Assembly: GCA_003427395.1 (NCBI GenBank)
Contig: BFEA01000110.1
Coordinates: 1,638,478-1,660,013, forward strand
Reading direction: 5' to 3'
DNA from: Chara braunii
Taxonomy: Eukaryota > Streptophyta > Charophyceae > Charales > Characeae
Length of the DNA stretch: 21,536 bases
Shown here: positions 1 to 7,351 of the stretch, in pieces
Position numbering within the stretch: the first letter of the stretch is position 1
How the letters are laid out: every line of letters starts with the position of its first letter
Made by a program: the position numbers and the translations under genes
Notes under the pieces: model-generated
The model's database searches: none
Seen by the model: the letters and a program-made list of their open reading frames with translations, nothing else
What the model was told of the DNA's origin: nothing

Positions 1-10
1 GAAAGATTGA

Positions 11-12
<2 letters not shown>

Positions 13-62
<50 letters not shown>

Positions 63-101
63 ATAGCTAAGAGAGAGAGTCTGTGTGTGTGTGTGTGTGT
101 G
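13..101. repeat. GT and GA microsatellites
   Basis: An uninterrupted GT run (13-43) passes directly into a GA run (to about 61). After a short purine-rich spacer a second TG run covers about 82-101. Alternating purine-pyrimidine GT tracts can adopt Z-DNA and are unstable in copying. No gene is supported here; the reading frames across it encode only Cys-Val repeats. Confidence 0.95.
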
Positions 102-214
102 CGCCGCGCTGCACTGCACCTTCGCCCGCCCGTGCAGCGGGATTTTGGGTGTGTGTGTGTGTGCGCGCGCGCGTGGTGGGTGGCGGGGGGGTGGGGCGAC
201 CCCTCCCCCAGCAC

Positions 215-259
<45 letters not shown>

Positions 260-387
260 CAATTAAAAAAATAATAATAAAAAAAAATTGTATGAATCTT
301 CCGTTAGAACATGGAAATATACAATACTGCGTGTGTGTGTGTGTGCGTGGGCCTGTTGGGGATGGGGGGGCGACCCCACCCCCACTT

Positions 388-421
<34 letters not shown>

Positions 422-575
422 TAATCAATCAATCAACGAAAAAAATAAAATAAAAAAATCGAATGAATCTTCCGCTAGAACATGGGAATATACAATCCTA
501 CCTATGTGTGTGTGTGTATGTGCGCCTGTGGGGCCAATCAATCAATCAATCAATCAATCGATCAACGGGGGGGAA
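82..575. repeat. Composite tandem repeat with (GT)n and (AATC)n blocks
   Basis: Three diverged units share the order (GT)n, a GC-rich spacer, then (AATC)n. The spacer includes a GGGGCGACCCC-type block in the first two units and is very short in the third. The AATC blocks lie at about 215-258, 388-436 and 536-564. Units two and three each open with the same non-simple motif (292-329 and 461-498), containing ATGAATCTTCCG and AGAACATGG. The region is therefore a higher-order repeat with microsatellites embedded in it. No coding potential is supported. Confidence 0.85.
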
Positions 576-759
576 AAAAAAAAAAACGCGCTGTTATTTT
601 TTATTTATTTATTTCGAAATACGTTCACTCGCCCAACCCCCCCCCCACAAAAAATAGTTTTTTTTCATTTTTTTTTGTTTGAGGGGGTGGGGTTGGGGAT
701 GCGCTGCCCCATGGCGCTTCCCGAATCCCGAACCCCCCTCTCCACTGGACTAGGCCGCG
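576..759. other. Low-complexity spacer, no gene
   Basis: A-, T- and C-homopolymer-rich DNA (for example 583-596 and 655-678), followed by a GC-rich stretch with GGCCGCGGCCGCGG-like sequence near 753-766. Nothing functional is recognised. The 3' limit of the minus-strand Penelope-like element fades out near here. Confidence 0.6.
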
Positions 760-849
760 GCCGCGGACTTGGCCGTGGATGGCCGCAACCGAGGGGGATT
801 CATAGGCTCTCGATTCTTGGTGACCGGTACGTACCCAGTATGTCGGATG

Positions 850-1190
850 AATAATGTCATCATGCCCTCATAAATCAACAACGGACACATCACCAGTCTC
901 TTCTGGATCCCTATCCAGGGGTGTGAGGACAAGCCCTTCAAAACGCTTTCTTACCCCAACGACTTCCCTCATATCCCAAAACATTTCTCCTGCGTCATGA
1001 CATTCGTCATGCAGCGGGTCAACTCATCGACAAAACAAACAACAAGTTGGCCTTTAGTGTTCGTCGATCTCCCAAAGCTCTCGCTGATTTCCTGTCCCAA
1101 CCTCGACACCCTGTCCCAATGATTCACTTTCGGAACATTATTGAAATTCATCACTAAGGTAGGAATATCTTCCACCTCGTGCAATTTGAC
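850..1190 (-). pseudogene. N-terminal fragment of Penelope-like reverse transcriptase
   Basis: After the frameshift at about 1195 the minus strand reads VKLHEVEDIPTLVMNF and continues open to a stop near 969. Beyond it, two frames each carry part of what looks like RT motif 1: TPLDRDPEE at about 930-900 in one, and RLVMCPLLIYEGM at about 900-862 in another. The Leu-Asp-Arg-Asp-Pro followed by a Cys-Pro-Leu strand resembles the start of Penelope-like RT. The fingers/palm motifs and the catalytic aspartates are absent, because the homology ends near 760-850 in low-complexity DNA. The element has thus lost its downstream half, unlike the usual 5' truncation of retroelements. Confidence 0.5.
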
Positions 1191-2029
1191 ACGTACGTGC
1201 GTACGTCGCCTCGCACCCGTGGGTACGGTAAACCTGCACATGCGCATGCTGACACTTCCTTTCGAGCAAAAGCCCGATGGTTGTGTATTAACTCCGAAAC
1301 ACTAGGATTACGTGTCCAAATGATGCGGAGTGATCTTCCCGCGCGTCTGATTACACACGGAGGAATGAGCAGATTCCCTAACTTATCGTTAACCAACTTA
1401 TGAACTTCAACCATCTTAATACGGTCGCCAAAAAGTAAACGAACCACAATCCCGGTAGAGAAATTAAAGTCAAAGTCATCCTTAACACATCTGTCAATCA
1501 AGCGCCTCAAATATGCACGTGTGCTCTTTCTCTCAAACTCCTTGACTGTATTGTACAGGCTTGACAATGCAACAAGGTCTCATGTCCGGAGCGATTCGAG
1601 ACGTTTAGGATTACGTAAAAGCGAAATCAGAAAAGGTTTATTCACACTCCTACAGACTCTCCATTGTCTCGAATACTGAATTACAATACAACCCTTGGTT
1701 TCGAAGGCGTACTTGAAATCCTTCAGGCATCCGTTTTGGTCACCATAGGTAACAGTTGAAGAACCGAAAGCCTTGCGAATCCCGTTCCAATGATCACACC
1801 ACGTGTTCCCCCCTTCAATGTACAAGGAAAAATTACGATTACCATTCTCATCATGATTTCGTAATATTTGAAAAACGTTGACCGACCATGCATCATCTAC
1901 ATTCGTCTGTACACATATCGGGTGAATGGGCCGATTGTCTACCCTGTCCCCACTACCATTCTTCTCTTGTCTGCGTCGTTCCTTCCTACCCCGTCGTCCC
2001 TTCTTGCTAAGATCCGTAACTTTCCCTGC
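1154..2029 (-). pseudogene. Linker with CxC motif between endonuclease and RT
   Basis: Continuing downstream of the endonuclease, an open stretch runs to 1580 in the same frame. It carries a basic KKGRRGRKERRRQ segment and then a Trp/Phe-containing domain of unknown fold. A stop near 1580 is followed by a second frame (1567-1154) with ACACAGLPYP, giving a Cys-x-Cys motif at 1238-1246. Just after it a short duplication of ACGT-type bases near 1190-1207 shifts the frame. The permuted Penelope-like clade is defined partly by a short CxC linker between endonuclease and RT, which is why this fragment is assigned here. The domain between the basic segment and the CxC is not recognised. Confidence 0.6.
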
Positions 2030-2370
2030 GGTATTAAGAAATGGGCTCCATTTCTTAATAAAAAGAGATTCAACAGCGAGGAAATCGACAAGTTCCACAA
2101 TCTCAACAGGGAGCAAAACATATGACTCCATACCAAAGCATTTCCACCATCTACAAAGGTGCATGTTCTTACGATTCCGCCTATATACCGACAAATGTTC
2201 CCTTCATCTCGTCCGCGATGATAGGGACGTCTGTCCTATATATTGCGACTTACATTTAATCGATGTAATCACATACACACAATTAGGATGTGTGAGAAAG
2301 TCCAGGCCATATTGCAAAAAGAGACCGACCCAAGAATCAACACATTTAGCAAGTCATCGATAGCATCCAC
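2030..2370 (-). pseudogene. GIY-YIG endonuclease domain (broken)
   Basis: On the minus strand one frame reads a short strand with CVYVIT at about 2281-2264 (a variant of the GIY motif), then QYIGQT with YIG at 2234-2242. Next comes an Arg-rich stretch with REHL (2192-2203), then about 40 residues on VESLFIKKWSPFLNT, whose Glu (2069-2071) sits where the metal-binding Glu of this family lies. The order GIY, YIG, R/EH, then E before P-x-LN is the family signature. A TGA at 2204-2206 interrupts the frame just before REHL, and another stop lies upstream near 2360. In Penelope-like elements this domain nicks target DNA to prime reverse transcription. This copy cannot be expressed as one protein without readthrough. 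Confidence 0.75.
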
Positions 2371-2484
2371 GTAGTGCTAGCAAGAGAGTCAATAAGCAGA
2401 TAAGTCCAAATCATCATCCTTTTCATGTCGAAAAGTCATGATGACATGCGACACTATGACCCACTGATCCGTAGCGAGGCCAAA

Positions 2485-3731
2485 TCAGGCCTGTGCTCCA
2501 ACGTCCGCTTCGTCTTGGCTTGATTGTGTTGCTTCGTCGTCCAGATTCACGAAAGTGCCGAAATCCGGCTGGAGATCACCGAAGCGCAATTGCGCTCTGC
2601 GATCGGCAATATCGAAGATCGACTGCACCTTCGTAGTGTAATTCACTCCTTCGTCTCGACAAATCATAGGCAGTGTATCGTAGTCCATTCTTGACAGTTC
2701 CCTCCTAGTGTTGTTAAGGAAAATCATGCGTTTCATCATTGCATCCCGTACTGGCGGTTTCATTGTGGTGAGCGCTTTAGTTGTTGTTCCTCGTGTCGCT
2801 CGCCGGACTGCTATCCGAGTTCGAGTGCGTTGTAGCCGGTCGGACAGTCTCACCGGGCGAATGCTTGATCGTTTAATCGCACGCTTAGCAGGTGTTGTCA
2901 CCGGCACCCACCGGGGTGTCTTCACCTCGTTTGCGTTTCTCTTGGATTGACAGCTTATCCGCGCCCTCAGTGATAGCTTCCACATCACTTGCCGTACCTG
3001 ATGTTGACGGTACATCTTCGGCAACAACTTCTTTCCCTTTACCAACTAATATCTTAGATTGACTTTTAACTACTGTACTCGATGGCTTTACGAACTTCCG
3101 TTTTGATCTCCTCACGAATATCACCCAGTCGTAGCGAAAGCTGCACCTCAACTGCCTTTGCCATCGTCAGTTTCTCCTCTTCACGCTTTCGTAATCTCTC
3201 GGCTTTGCGAAGTGCTCGCTCGACTTCAGCTACTCTGGCTTCTTCTTGCACACGTCGCGCCTCCTCTCGATCACGACGTCTCTGGTCTTTCTCAGCTCTT
3301 CTCGCCCGGTCCATCTCAACAAACTCTTGAACGGATGCCACCGTCCGGCCTAGCTCCTCCAGTCGACTATCCGCAGTTGATTCCGCCACTTGTTGTGATA
3401 CTCTCTCTCTTGGGGGTGACACCCTACAAGCGAATTCGTCCGATAATCTCTGGGCAGATGTAGCCGTCTGCTTCCATCTGGCGCCGGGCTACAGGATCCA
3501 TCCAGTACCTCCAGCAATCCGTCCGATAATGACCAACTACTCTGCATCCAAAACAGGTTGGTGCCACTTGGTGGTCCTTGGTGTGGAGGTTCATCTCTTC
3601 TCTCCTCACGACTGCTGCTGCGTGATCCGCCTTGTCTTTCGCAGCTGTCGTCCCGGTTACCTCTGCATCCACGGTCTGGTGAACACGTTCGCCTACCGTC
3701 TTGATTACCATCTCGGTAGTTATTACTAGCC
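2485..3731 (-). pseudogene. Zinc-knuckle and coiled-coil ORF (gag-like) of the Penelope-like element
   Basis: The likely start is the ATG at 3729-3731, opening with MASNNYRDGNQ in an Arg/Asp/Ser-rich stretch. A CCHC zinc knuckle (CFGCRVVGHYRTDC, spacing C-x2-C-x4-H-x4-C) lies at 3514-3555. After a frameshift near 3424 comes a strongly charged coiled coil (about 3400-3090). Further shifts lead into a basic segment and a C-terminal piece at about 2700-2600 (MDYDTLPMICRDEGVNYTTK) that loosely resembles a SAP helix-extension-helix motif. The frame ends with TGA after an acidic tail at 2485. Three reading frames are needed to follow it, so it is broken. A nucleic-acid-binding, gag/ORF1-like role is inferred from the zinc knuckle. 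Its place in the same element as the downstream endonuclease is inferred from shared strand and order. Confidence 0.6.
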
Positions 3732-4479
3732 ATACTGGCAGCTAGTATCCCTTCAAACTGACTTCCAAGCTTCAAGTCAAATGTCGTCCTACGAAGATTG
3801 ACGGCCAAGCTTCACTCGTGCTCACTCACTCCTAGTTAGAGGACTCCAAGAAGGTTCACACGTGCATCGACAGGTCTATGAAAGATGGCATACATCTTAG
3901 GAGAAATCAATTGAGCAATCATTGATTAGCATACATCATAATACACACCACACGTAGTCTCGCACATGATTGAGAAGTAGAGTACACAGTCGGTCAACAA
4001 TCAAACTTCCCACAACTCCCAAGATCCACCATTCGTTCCTCCTAACAAGCAGTCTCCCGACATATGCCGAGAAAGACCACCGACCGAAAGAGGACTTCTA
4101 CGAAAACAATCATTGCTTAAGTACTACGCACTCCCTGATGTTATTCCAGGTCGGGTCTAACTCCTGACTCCTGCCAACTGGTGGTGCTGACCCTCTCGTA
4201 GCAACTGTTTCGAGTAGCCACAAAAAGTAAAAGGTCCGGACCAAAAAAACGTCCGTCGACCTGAGCCAAAGCAAATCCACACAAATCGTCGAGCCTAGGC
4301 TCAAAAGGCCCGGAAGTGTACCACACTGAGCCAAAACCACACAAAACAAAACAAACCGGCCCGGGCTCCCGGGGGCCGATGCTATATCCTAATGAAACCG
4401 TATTAACACTACTTTCATACCAAGTCCACTGCAATGAACCCCTGTCACCACTACTTACTCACCAAGTCCACCGCAAGCT
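3732..4479. other. Non-coding stretch upstream of the Penelope-like ORF
   Basis: No gene is supported. It may include the element's 5' region: CCAAGCTTC occurs near 3766 and again near 3806. Short repeats are visible: GAGCCAAA with CCACACAAA at about 4262-4286 and 4325-4344, an AAAAC-rich patch at 4338-4352, a GC palindromic patch around 4359-4377, and two versions of CCAAGTCCACYGCAA at about 4421 and 4463. Confidence 0.5.
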
Positions 4480-4601
4480 TGAAATGAGTGGGAAGTTTGT
4501 ACCCAGTATTCAGAGCGGGAAGTTTATACCCAGTATTCTTTCCACTCAACCCTTGAGTCCGCCCTTGAAATGAGCAGGAAGTTTGTACCCAGTATTCAGA
4601 G
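4480..4601. repeat. Three copies of a ~25-bp unit extending a 23S rRNA relic
   Basis: The unit GGAAGTTTGTACCCAGTATT, followed by CAGAG in the outer copies, occurs at 4491-4515, 4518-4537 (one change) and 4577-4601. The outer copies are both preceded by TTGAAATGAG. Read on the minus strand, the unit contains CTCTGAATACTGGGT, which is the edge of the adjoining rRNA relic. The repeat therefore seems to have grown from the end of that fragment. Confidence 0.8.
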
Positions 4602-4708
4602 TTTGCCTCAATTGGGTACCACTTTCGTAGCCCGCACCGAAACAGTGCTTTACCCCTGGATAGTGCAGTTAATTGCTGCACCTCGACGCATTTCAGGGAG
4701 AACCAGCT
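4591..4708 (-). pseudogene. Relic of plastid-type 23S rRNA
   Basis: The minus strand reads AGCTGGTTCTCC (from 4708), then GAAATGCGTCGAGG, GGGGTAAAGCACTGTTTCGG (20 bases), TGCGGGC and GAGGCAAACTCTGAATACT. This order and wording follow plastid 23S rRNA in the domain II/III region, with scattered substitutions. It fits plastid better than plant mitochondrial 26S or cytosolic 25S, whose sequences between the AGCTGGTTC block and the CACTG block differ. Only about 118 bases survive, bounded by unrelated DNA at 4709 and by tandem copies of its own edge on the other side. It is most likely an old nuclear insertion of plastid DNA and not a working rRNA. Confidence 0.8.
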
Positions 4709-4909
4709 CGCGAGAGATTCAACCAAGAAAATGACGTTAGAAAAAGGAGAATAAACGGGAAAAGAAAAACCATACGGGGGTTTACACGTACTTGAAACCG
4801 CCTCGCGCCGCTCACTCTAGGGCAGCTCAAGTGTGGCCCCAGAGGTCACTTGAAAAATTACCTCGTTTGCCTGGGCAGCACTTGAGCCGCCCTTGAGAGT
4901 TTCCCGCCC
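4709..4909. other. Spacer, no gene seen
   Basis: A short non-coding stretch with no recognisable gene or element. CTTGAG(C/T)CGCCCTTGA-like words near 4880-4896 echo those near 4552-4567, hinting at shared repeat ancestry. Confidence 0.4.
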
Positions 4910-5622
4910 GTTTGATAATCCCGAAAATCAGTTCCCCCCCGTGGTCTCGGCCCACATGCAGCAGTGTAGTATAGTTTTCTGCTACCTGTGTGACTGTGGG
5001 ATCACTGCGAACCGTTGATCATCTGACAAACGGACGGTAGGATTACACAACCCGCCCTTTTGGAAGGGGAGCCAGCAGCCTACTGTTTTGTGATTGGTTG
5101 GGGTGTCGTGTTGGGGTCACATTGGGGATGGCAGGAGAGGCATGGGCGTTGTAGTTTTCTACGAGTTTTTTTTCAGATAGTTAAACTACACGGGGATTTT
5201 CCTCTTCACTGAATGGAGGGGGAAGGTAAGGCCAGCTTTGGGTTTTTTTTTTTTTTTCAGCTTTGGTTTGTCAGAGACTTGCCTAGGGCCCCAAGGATCT
5301 ATGCCTGTCCAATAGGAGGAATAGGATGTGGCACACCCATGAACTGTTGAAAGGAAGACCTGAGTTCCATTCCCACTGGCACTAGATGAGACATGTCTAG
5401 GGCCCCAAGGATCTAGTCTGTCCAATAGGAGGAATATGATGTGGCACACCCATGAACTGTTGAAAGGAAGACCTGAGTTCGATTCCTAATGGCCCTAGAT
5501 GAATGAACTCAAATAAGAAGATTATTTACTTTCTTTTCCCGCCTTTTGGGGTCACACAGTTGCAGAAAATTGAACTACACGGCGCATGTGGGCCGAGACC
5601 ACCGGTTTGATAATCCCGAAAA
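4910..5622. repeat. Inverted-repeat structure flanked by an 18-bp direct repeat
   Basis: GTTTGATAATCCCGAAAA occurs directly at 4910-4927 and 5605-5622. Just inside are inverted arms of about 54 bp: 4941-4994 (starting GTGGTCTCGGCCCACATGC) and 5549-5602, which is its diverged reverse complement. The interior holds a tandem SINE-like pair (5283-5510) and otherwise featureless DNA. Terminal inverted repeats inside a direct repeat resemble a foldback or MITE-type insertion. An 18-bp target duplication would be unusually long, so local rearrangement is an alternative. No transposase is visible. Confidence 0.6.
5283..5510 (+). repeat. Tandem pair of 114-bp SINE-like units
   Basis: Two head-to-tail copies (5283-5396 and 5397-5510) each begin CTAGGGCCCCAAGGATCT and contain CATGAACTGTTGAAAGGAAG. 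Each then has GAGTTC(G/C)ATTCC and CTAGATGA. The GTTCGATTCC of the second copy matches the B box of RNA polymerase III internal promoters. The A box region is poorly preserved. The middle and 3' wording is shared with the units at 5794 and 13165 (minus), marking a dispersed family. Confidence 0.7.
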
Positions 5623-5793
5623 CCCAATGACGACCCTCCAGTGAATAGGGAAACGCAAGGGCCCTGTGGAATGGTGTTAGGCAAGAAACCCTTGAGTTTA
5701 GAGTGGTGTGGAAAGAGCCCCAATCAATACTTTGTGACTGCATATGGTGTGTGGTGTGCCCCTTTTGCCCCTTGCCTCTTCCCCCCCTGACCA

Positions 5794-5890
5794 AGGGGCC
5801 TAGCTCAGTTGTTACACCCCTGAACTGTTGAAATACGAACCCCAAGTTCGAATCCAGATACCTTCAGATGAACAGAAAATAAAATCATCC
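5794..5890 (+). repeat. tRNA-derived SINE-like unit
   Basis: The head reads GGGGCCTAGCTCAGTTG (A box, about 5795-5811) and AGTTCGAATCC (B box, 5845-5855), about 35 bases apart as in a tRNA. The acceptor and T stems do not pair, so this is not a tRNA gene. Between the boxes lies GAACTGTTGAAA, shared with the tandem pair at 5283-5510, and the tail has CAGATGAAC followed by an A-rich stretch. A pol III-transcribed SINE is the best reading. Confidence 0.75.
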
Positions 5891-6372
5891 TGAATTGCCT
5901 GGGCCGGGTCAGTTCAATGATGATACCTGCAGGCGGTCCGTCGCCTTCGGAAAAAAATGAAAAAAGAACGTCGGGTGACGCCCCGCTTGTCCTTCTCTGC
6001 TCTTCATTTTTCTTGTTGGTGACCGCTCGAGGAAATATGATGATAGGGAGCTGACAGCACGAAGATGACATGTTTCTCGCTACGTCAACAAGAAAACCAC
6101 CGCCCCTTTTCCACGGGACCAATGACCTATCTTCACGATGTCAGCCAGGGCAGAGGAGTGCTCTCACCTTATGACCCGCTTCTCGTCCTCATCGGACTAC
6201 TCATCATCTACTCCTCATTATCGTTTTCCTCGTATTCCTGGTTACCTTCCTCGTCCTCTTCGTCGTCCGTTCTTTTCATCCTTGTCCTTGCTTGTGTAGC
6301 TTTAATGCCCTCCTGACATGTCAGCCAGTATGGTTTCATATGTGCACAGAAGTGCGCCCACCGCTTGGCGTG
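5891..6372. other. Non-coding stretch, no gene seen
   Basis: Both strands were checked. The frames here are short and low-complexity (Ser-rich from TCC/TCG repeats around 6195-6270). No conserved domain, RNA or repeat unit was recognised. Confidence 0.5.
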
Positions 6373-6477
6373 ACCCTCCCGCTCCCTCCCGCCCTCCCTC
6401 CGTCTCTCCCGTTCTCTCTCCCTCTCTCCCTTTCTCCTTCCCTCTCTCCCTCGTCCCTCCTTCCCTGCTCTCCTTTT
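6373..6477. repeat. Polypyrimidine CCCTC/CTCTC tract
   Basis: About 100 bases almost purely of C and T on the plus strand, built of degenerate CCCTC and CTCTC units. Long homopurine-homopyrimidine tracts can form triplex DNA. The Arg/Glu/Gly-rich reading frames on the minus strand are by-products of this composition. Confidence 0.85.
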
Positions 6478-6489
6478 GAAGATCAGCCT

Positions 6490-6538
6490 GCCACGTGGCT
6501 CTGACTCGTTCATAAAAGCGCCACTCACGCCACGTGGC
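6490..6538. promoter_or_regulatory. Pair of perfect G-box palindromes
   Basis: GCCACGTGGC occurs at 6490-6499 and again at 6529-6538. This ten-base palindrome is the canonical G-box bound by bZIP and bHLH factors in plants. A separate TGACGTCA palindrome sits at 7044-7051. The nearest credible gene starts 1.7 kb downstream, with repeats in between, so a regulatory role is only a possibility. Confidence 0.35.
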
Positions 6539-6775
6539 AACGTCCACAGCGAAGGTCACCACCTGATTACCGTGTCGACATCACCATCTTCGTGATCTTG
6601 CCGCTGCTCTTTCCTCTTTATTTTTTTATTTTTTTTTGAAAGGGAAACGGTCTTGAGGCCGCTCCTCTTCCTTCCGGTTTCACTAAGTCAGAAACAGAAA
6701 AAGATTAAAAAAGAAGCGAAAGTGAAAAAAGTTCGCCGTCAGTTTTTTGCCGTAGAGTGCAGCAGGGCACCTGTT

Positions 6776-6841
6776 GTACGGCAATTGTACGGCAATTGTG
6801 CGGCAATTGTACGGCAATTGTACGGCAATTGTACGGCAATT
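6776..6841. repeat. 11-bp minisatellite, six copies
   Basis: Six head-to-tail copies of GTACGGCAATT, the third with a single A-to-G change. Each unit contains GTAC, and each junction makes CAATTG, so every copy carries two small palindromes. An 11-bp period roughly matches one helical turn. Confidence 0.95.
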
Positions 6842-7351
6842 TCTCCGCCTCCCTCCCCTTGAGTTCTCCCTCTTCGTCTTCCGCATCTTCCGACCTATTC
6901 ACACACTAGGATTTCTCTTAATGCATTTGACCGCGATTACGGCCACGTACGGTTCAGTCGTGAAAGTCCGTGACGAACTCCCATATCTATCGTCGTCGCT
7001 CTGGCCGTCATCCCACCCCCCGCCCGAGTTCGCGGTTAACACGTGACGTCATCAATAACGTCCAACGAGCGCCCGCGCAGGGCACGGGGCGAGGGCATCA
7101 TATACTCACACCCTTATCTCGAGCAGGAGCGGCAGGTGCAAGTGGTGCTCGCGACGGTTGAAGTCAACAGTCATTTAAAAAAAAAAAAGGAACGTGCATG
7201 GCAGCCTCGCGAAGGACAAACTCGAACTGCTGCGAACTTTGCGGACGGAATCTGGTCGTAATCGCGGCCATATTCACGTCAACGACATGCAACGCGTTCC
7301 GTAGTACTCTGACGCCACGGTCGCTACGACGTGCCTTGTCCAGATCCAGAT
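6842..7351. other. Non-coding stretch, no gene seen
   Basis: No gene, RNA or clear repeat is recognised. A CACGTGACGTCATC cluster with bZIP-type cores is at about 7040-7053, and a TATATACT sequence lies near 7100. Distance and intervening repeats make any link to the gene at 8279 uncertain. Confidence 0.4.

Larger units (their letters stand above)
760..3731 (-). mobile_element. Decayed Penelope-like retroelement with N-terminal GIY-YIG endonuclease
   Basis: Read on the minus strand, the order is: an ORF with a CCHC zinc knuckle and coiled coil (from 3731), a GIY-YIG endonuclease (about 2370-2030), a linker ending in a CxC motif (1238-1246), and the start of a reverse transcriptase (about 1150-850). 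The endonuclease-CxC-RT order is the one published for the permuted Penelope-like clade found in green algae (Chlamys) and invertebrates (Naiad). Frameshifts and stops break every part, so the copy is dead. Most of the RT, including its catalytic aspartates, is missing. The truncated end lies close to GT/AATC microsatellites, and this clade is reported to favour microsatellite insertion. Class assignment rests on motifs, not alignment. An alternative is a chimera of two neighbouring element fragments. Confidence 0.7.

Noticed and set aside
85-854. Overlapping open frames of 60-190 codons in the left microsatellites
   Set aside because: They are products of GT and AATC repeats (Cys-Val and Ile-Asn-Gln repeats) with no domain or conserved composition.
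5794-5866. A possible genuine tRNA gene on the plus strand
   Set aside because: Good A and B boxes, but no acceptor stem can be formed, and the middle is shared with the SINE-like units at 5283-5510.
6208-6562. Arg/Glu/Gly-rich frames on the minus strand
   Set aside because: They only reflect the CT-rich tract at 6373-6477 and have no domain or supporting context.
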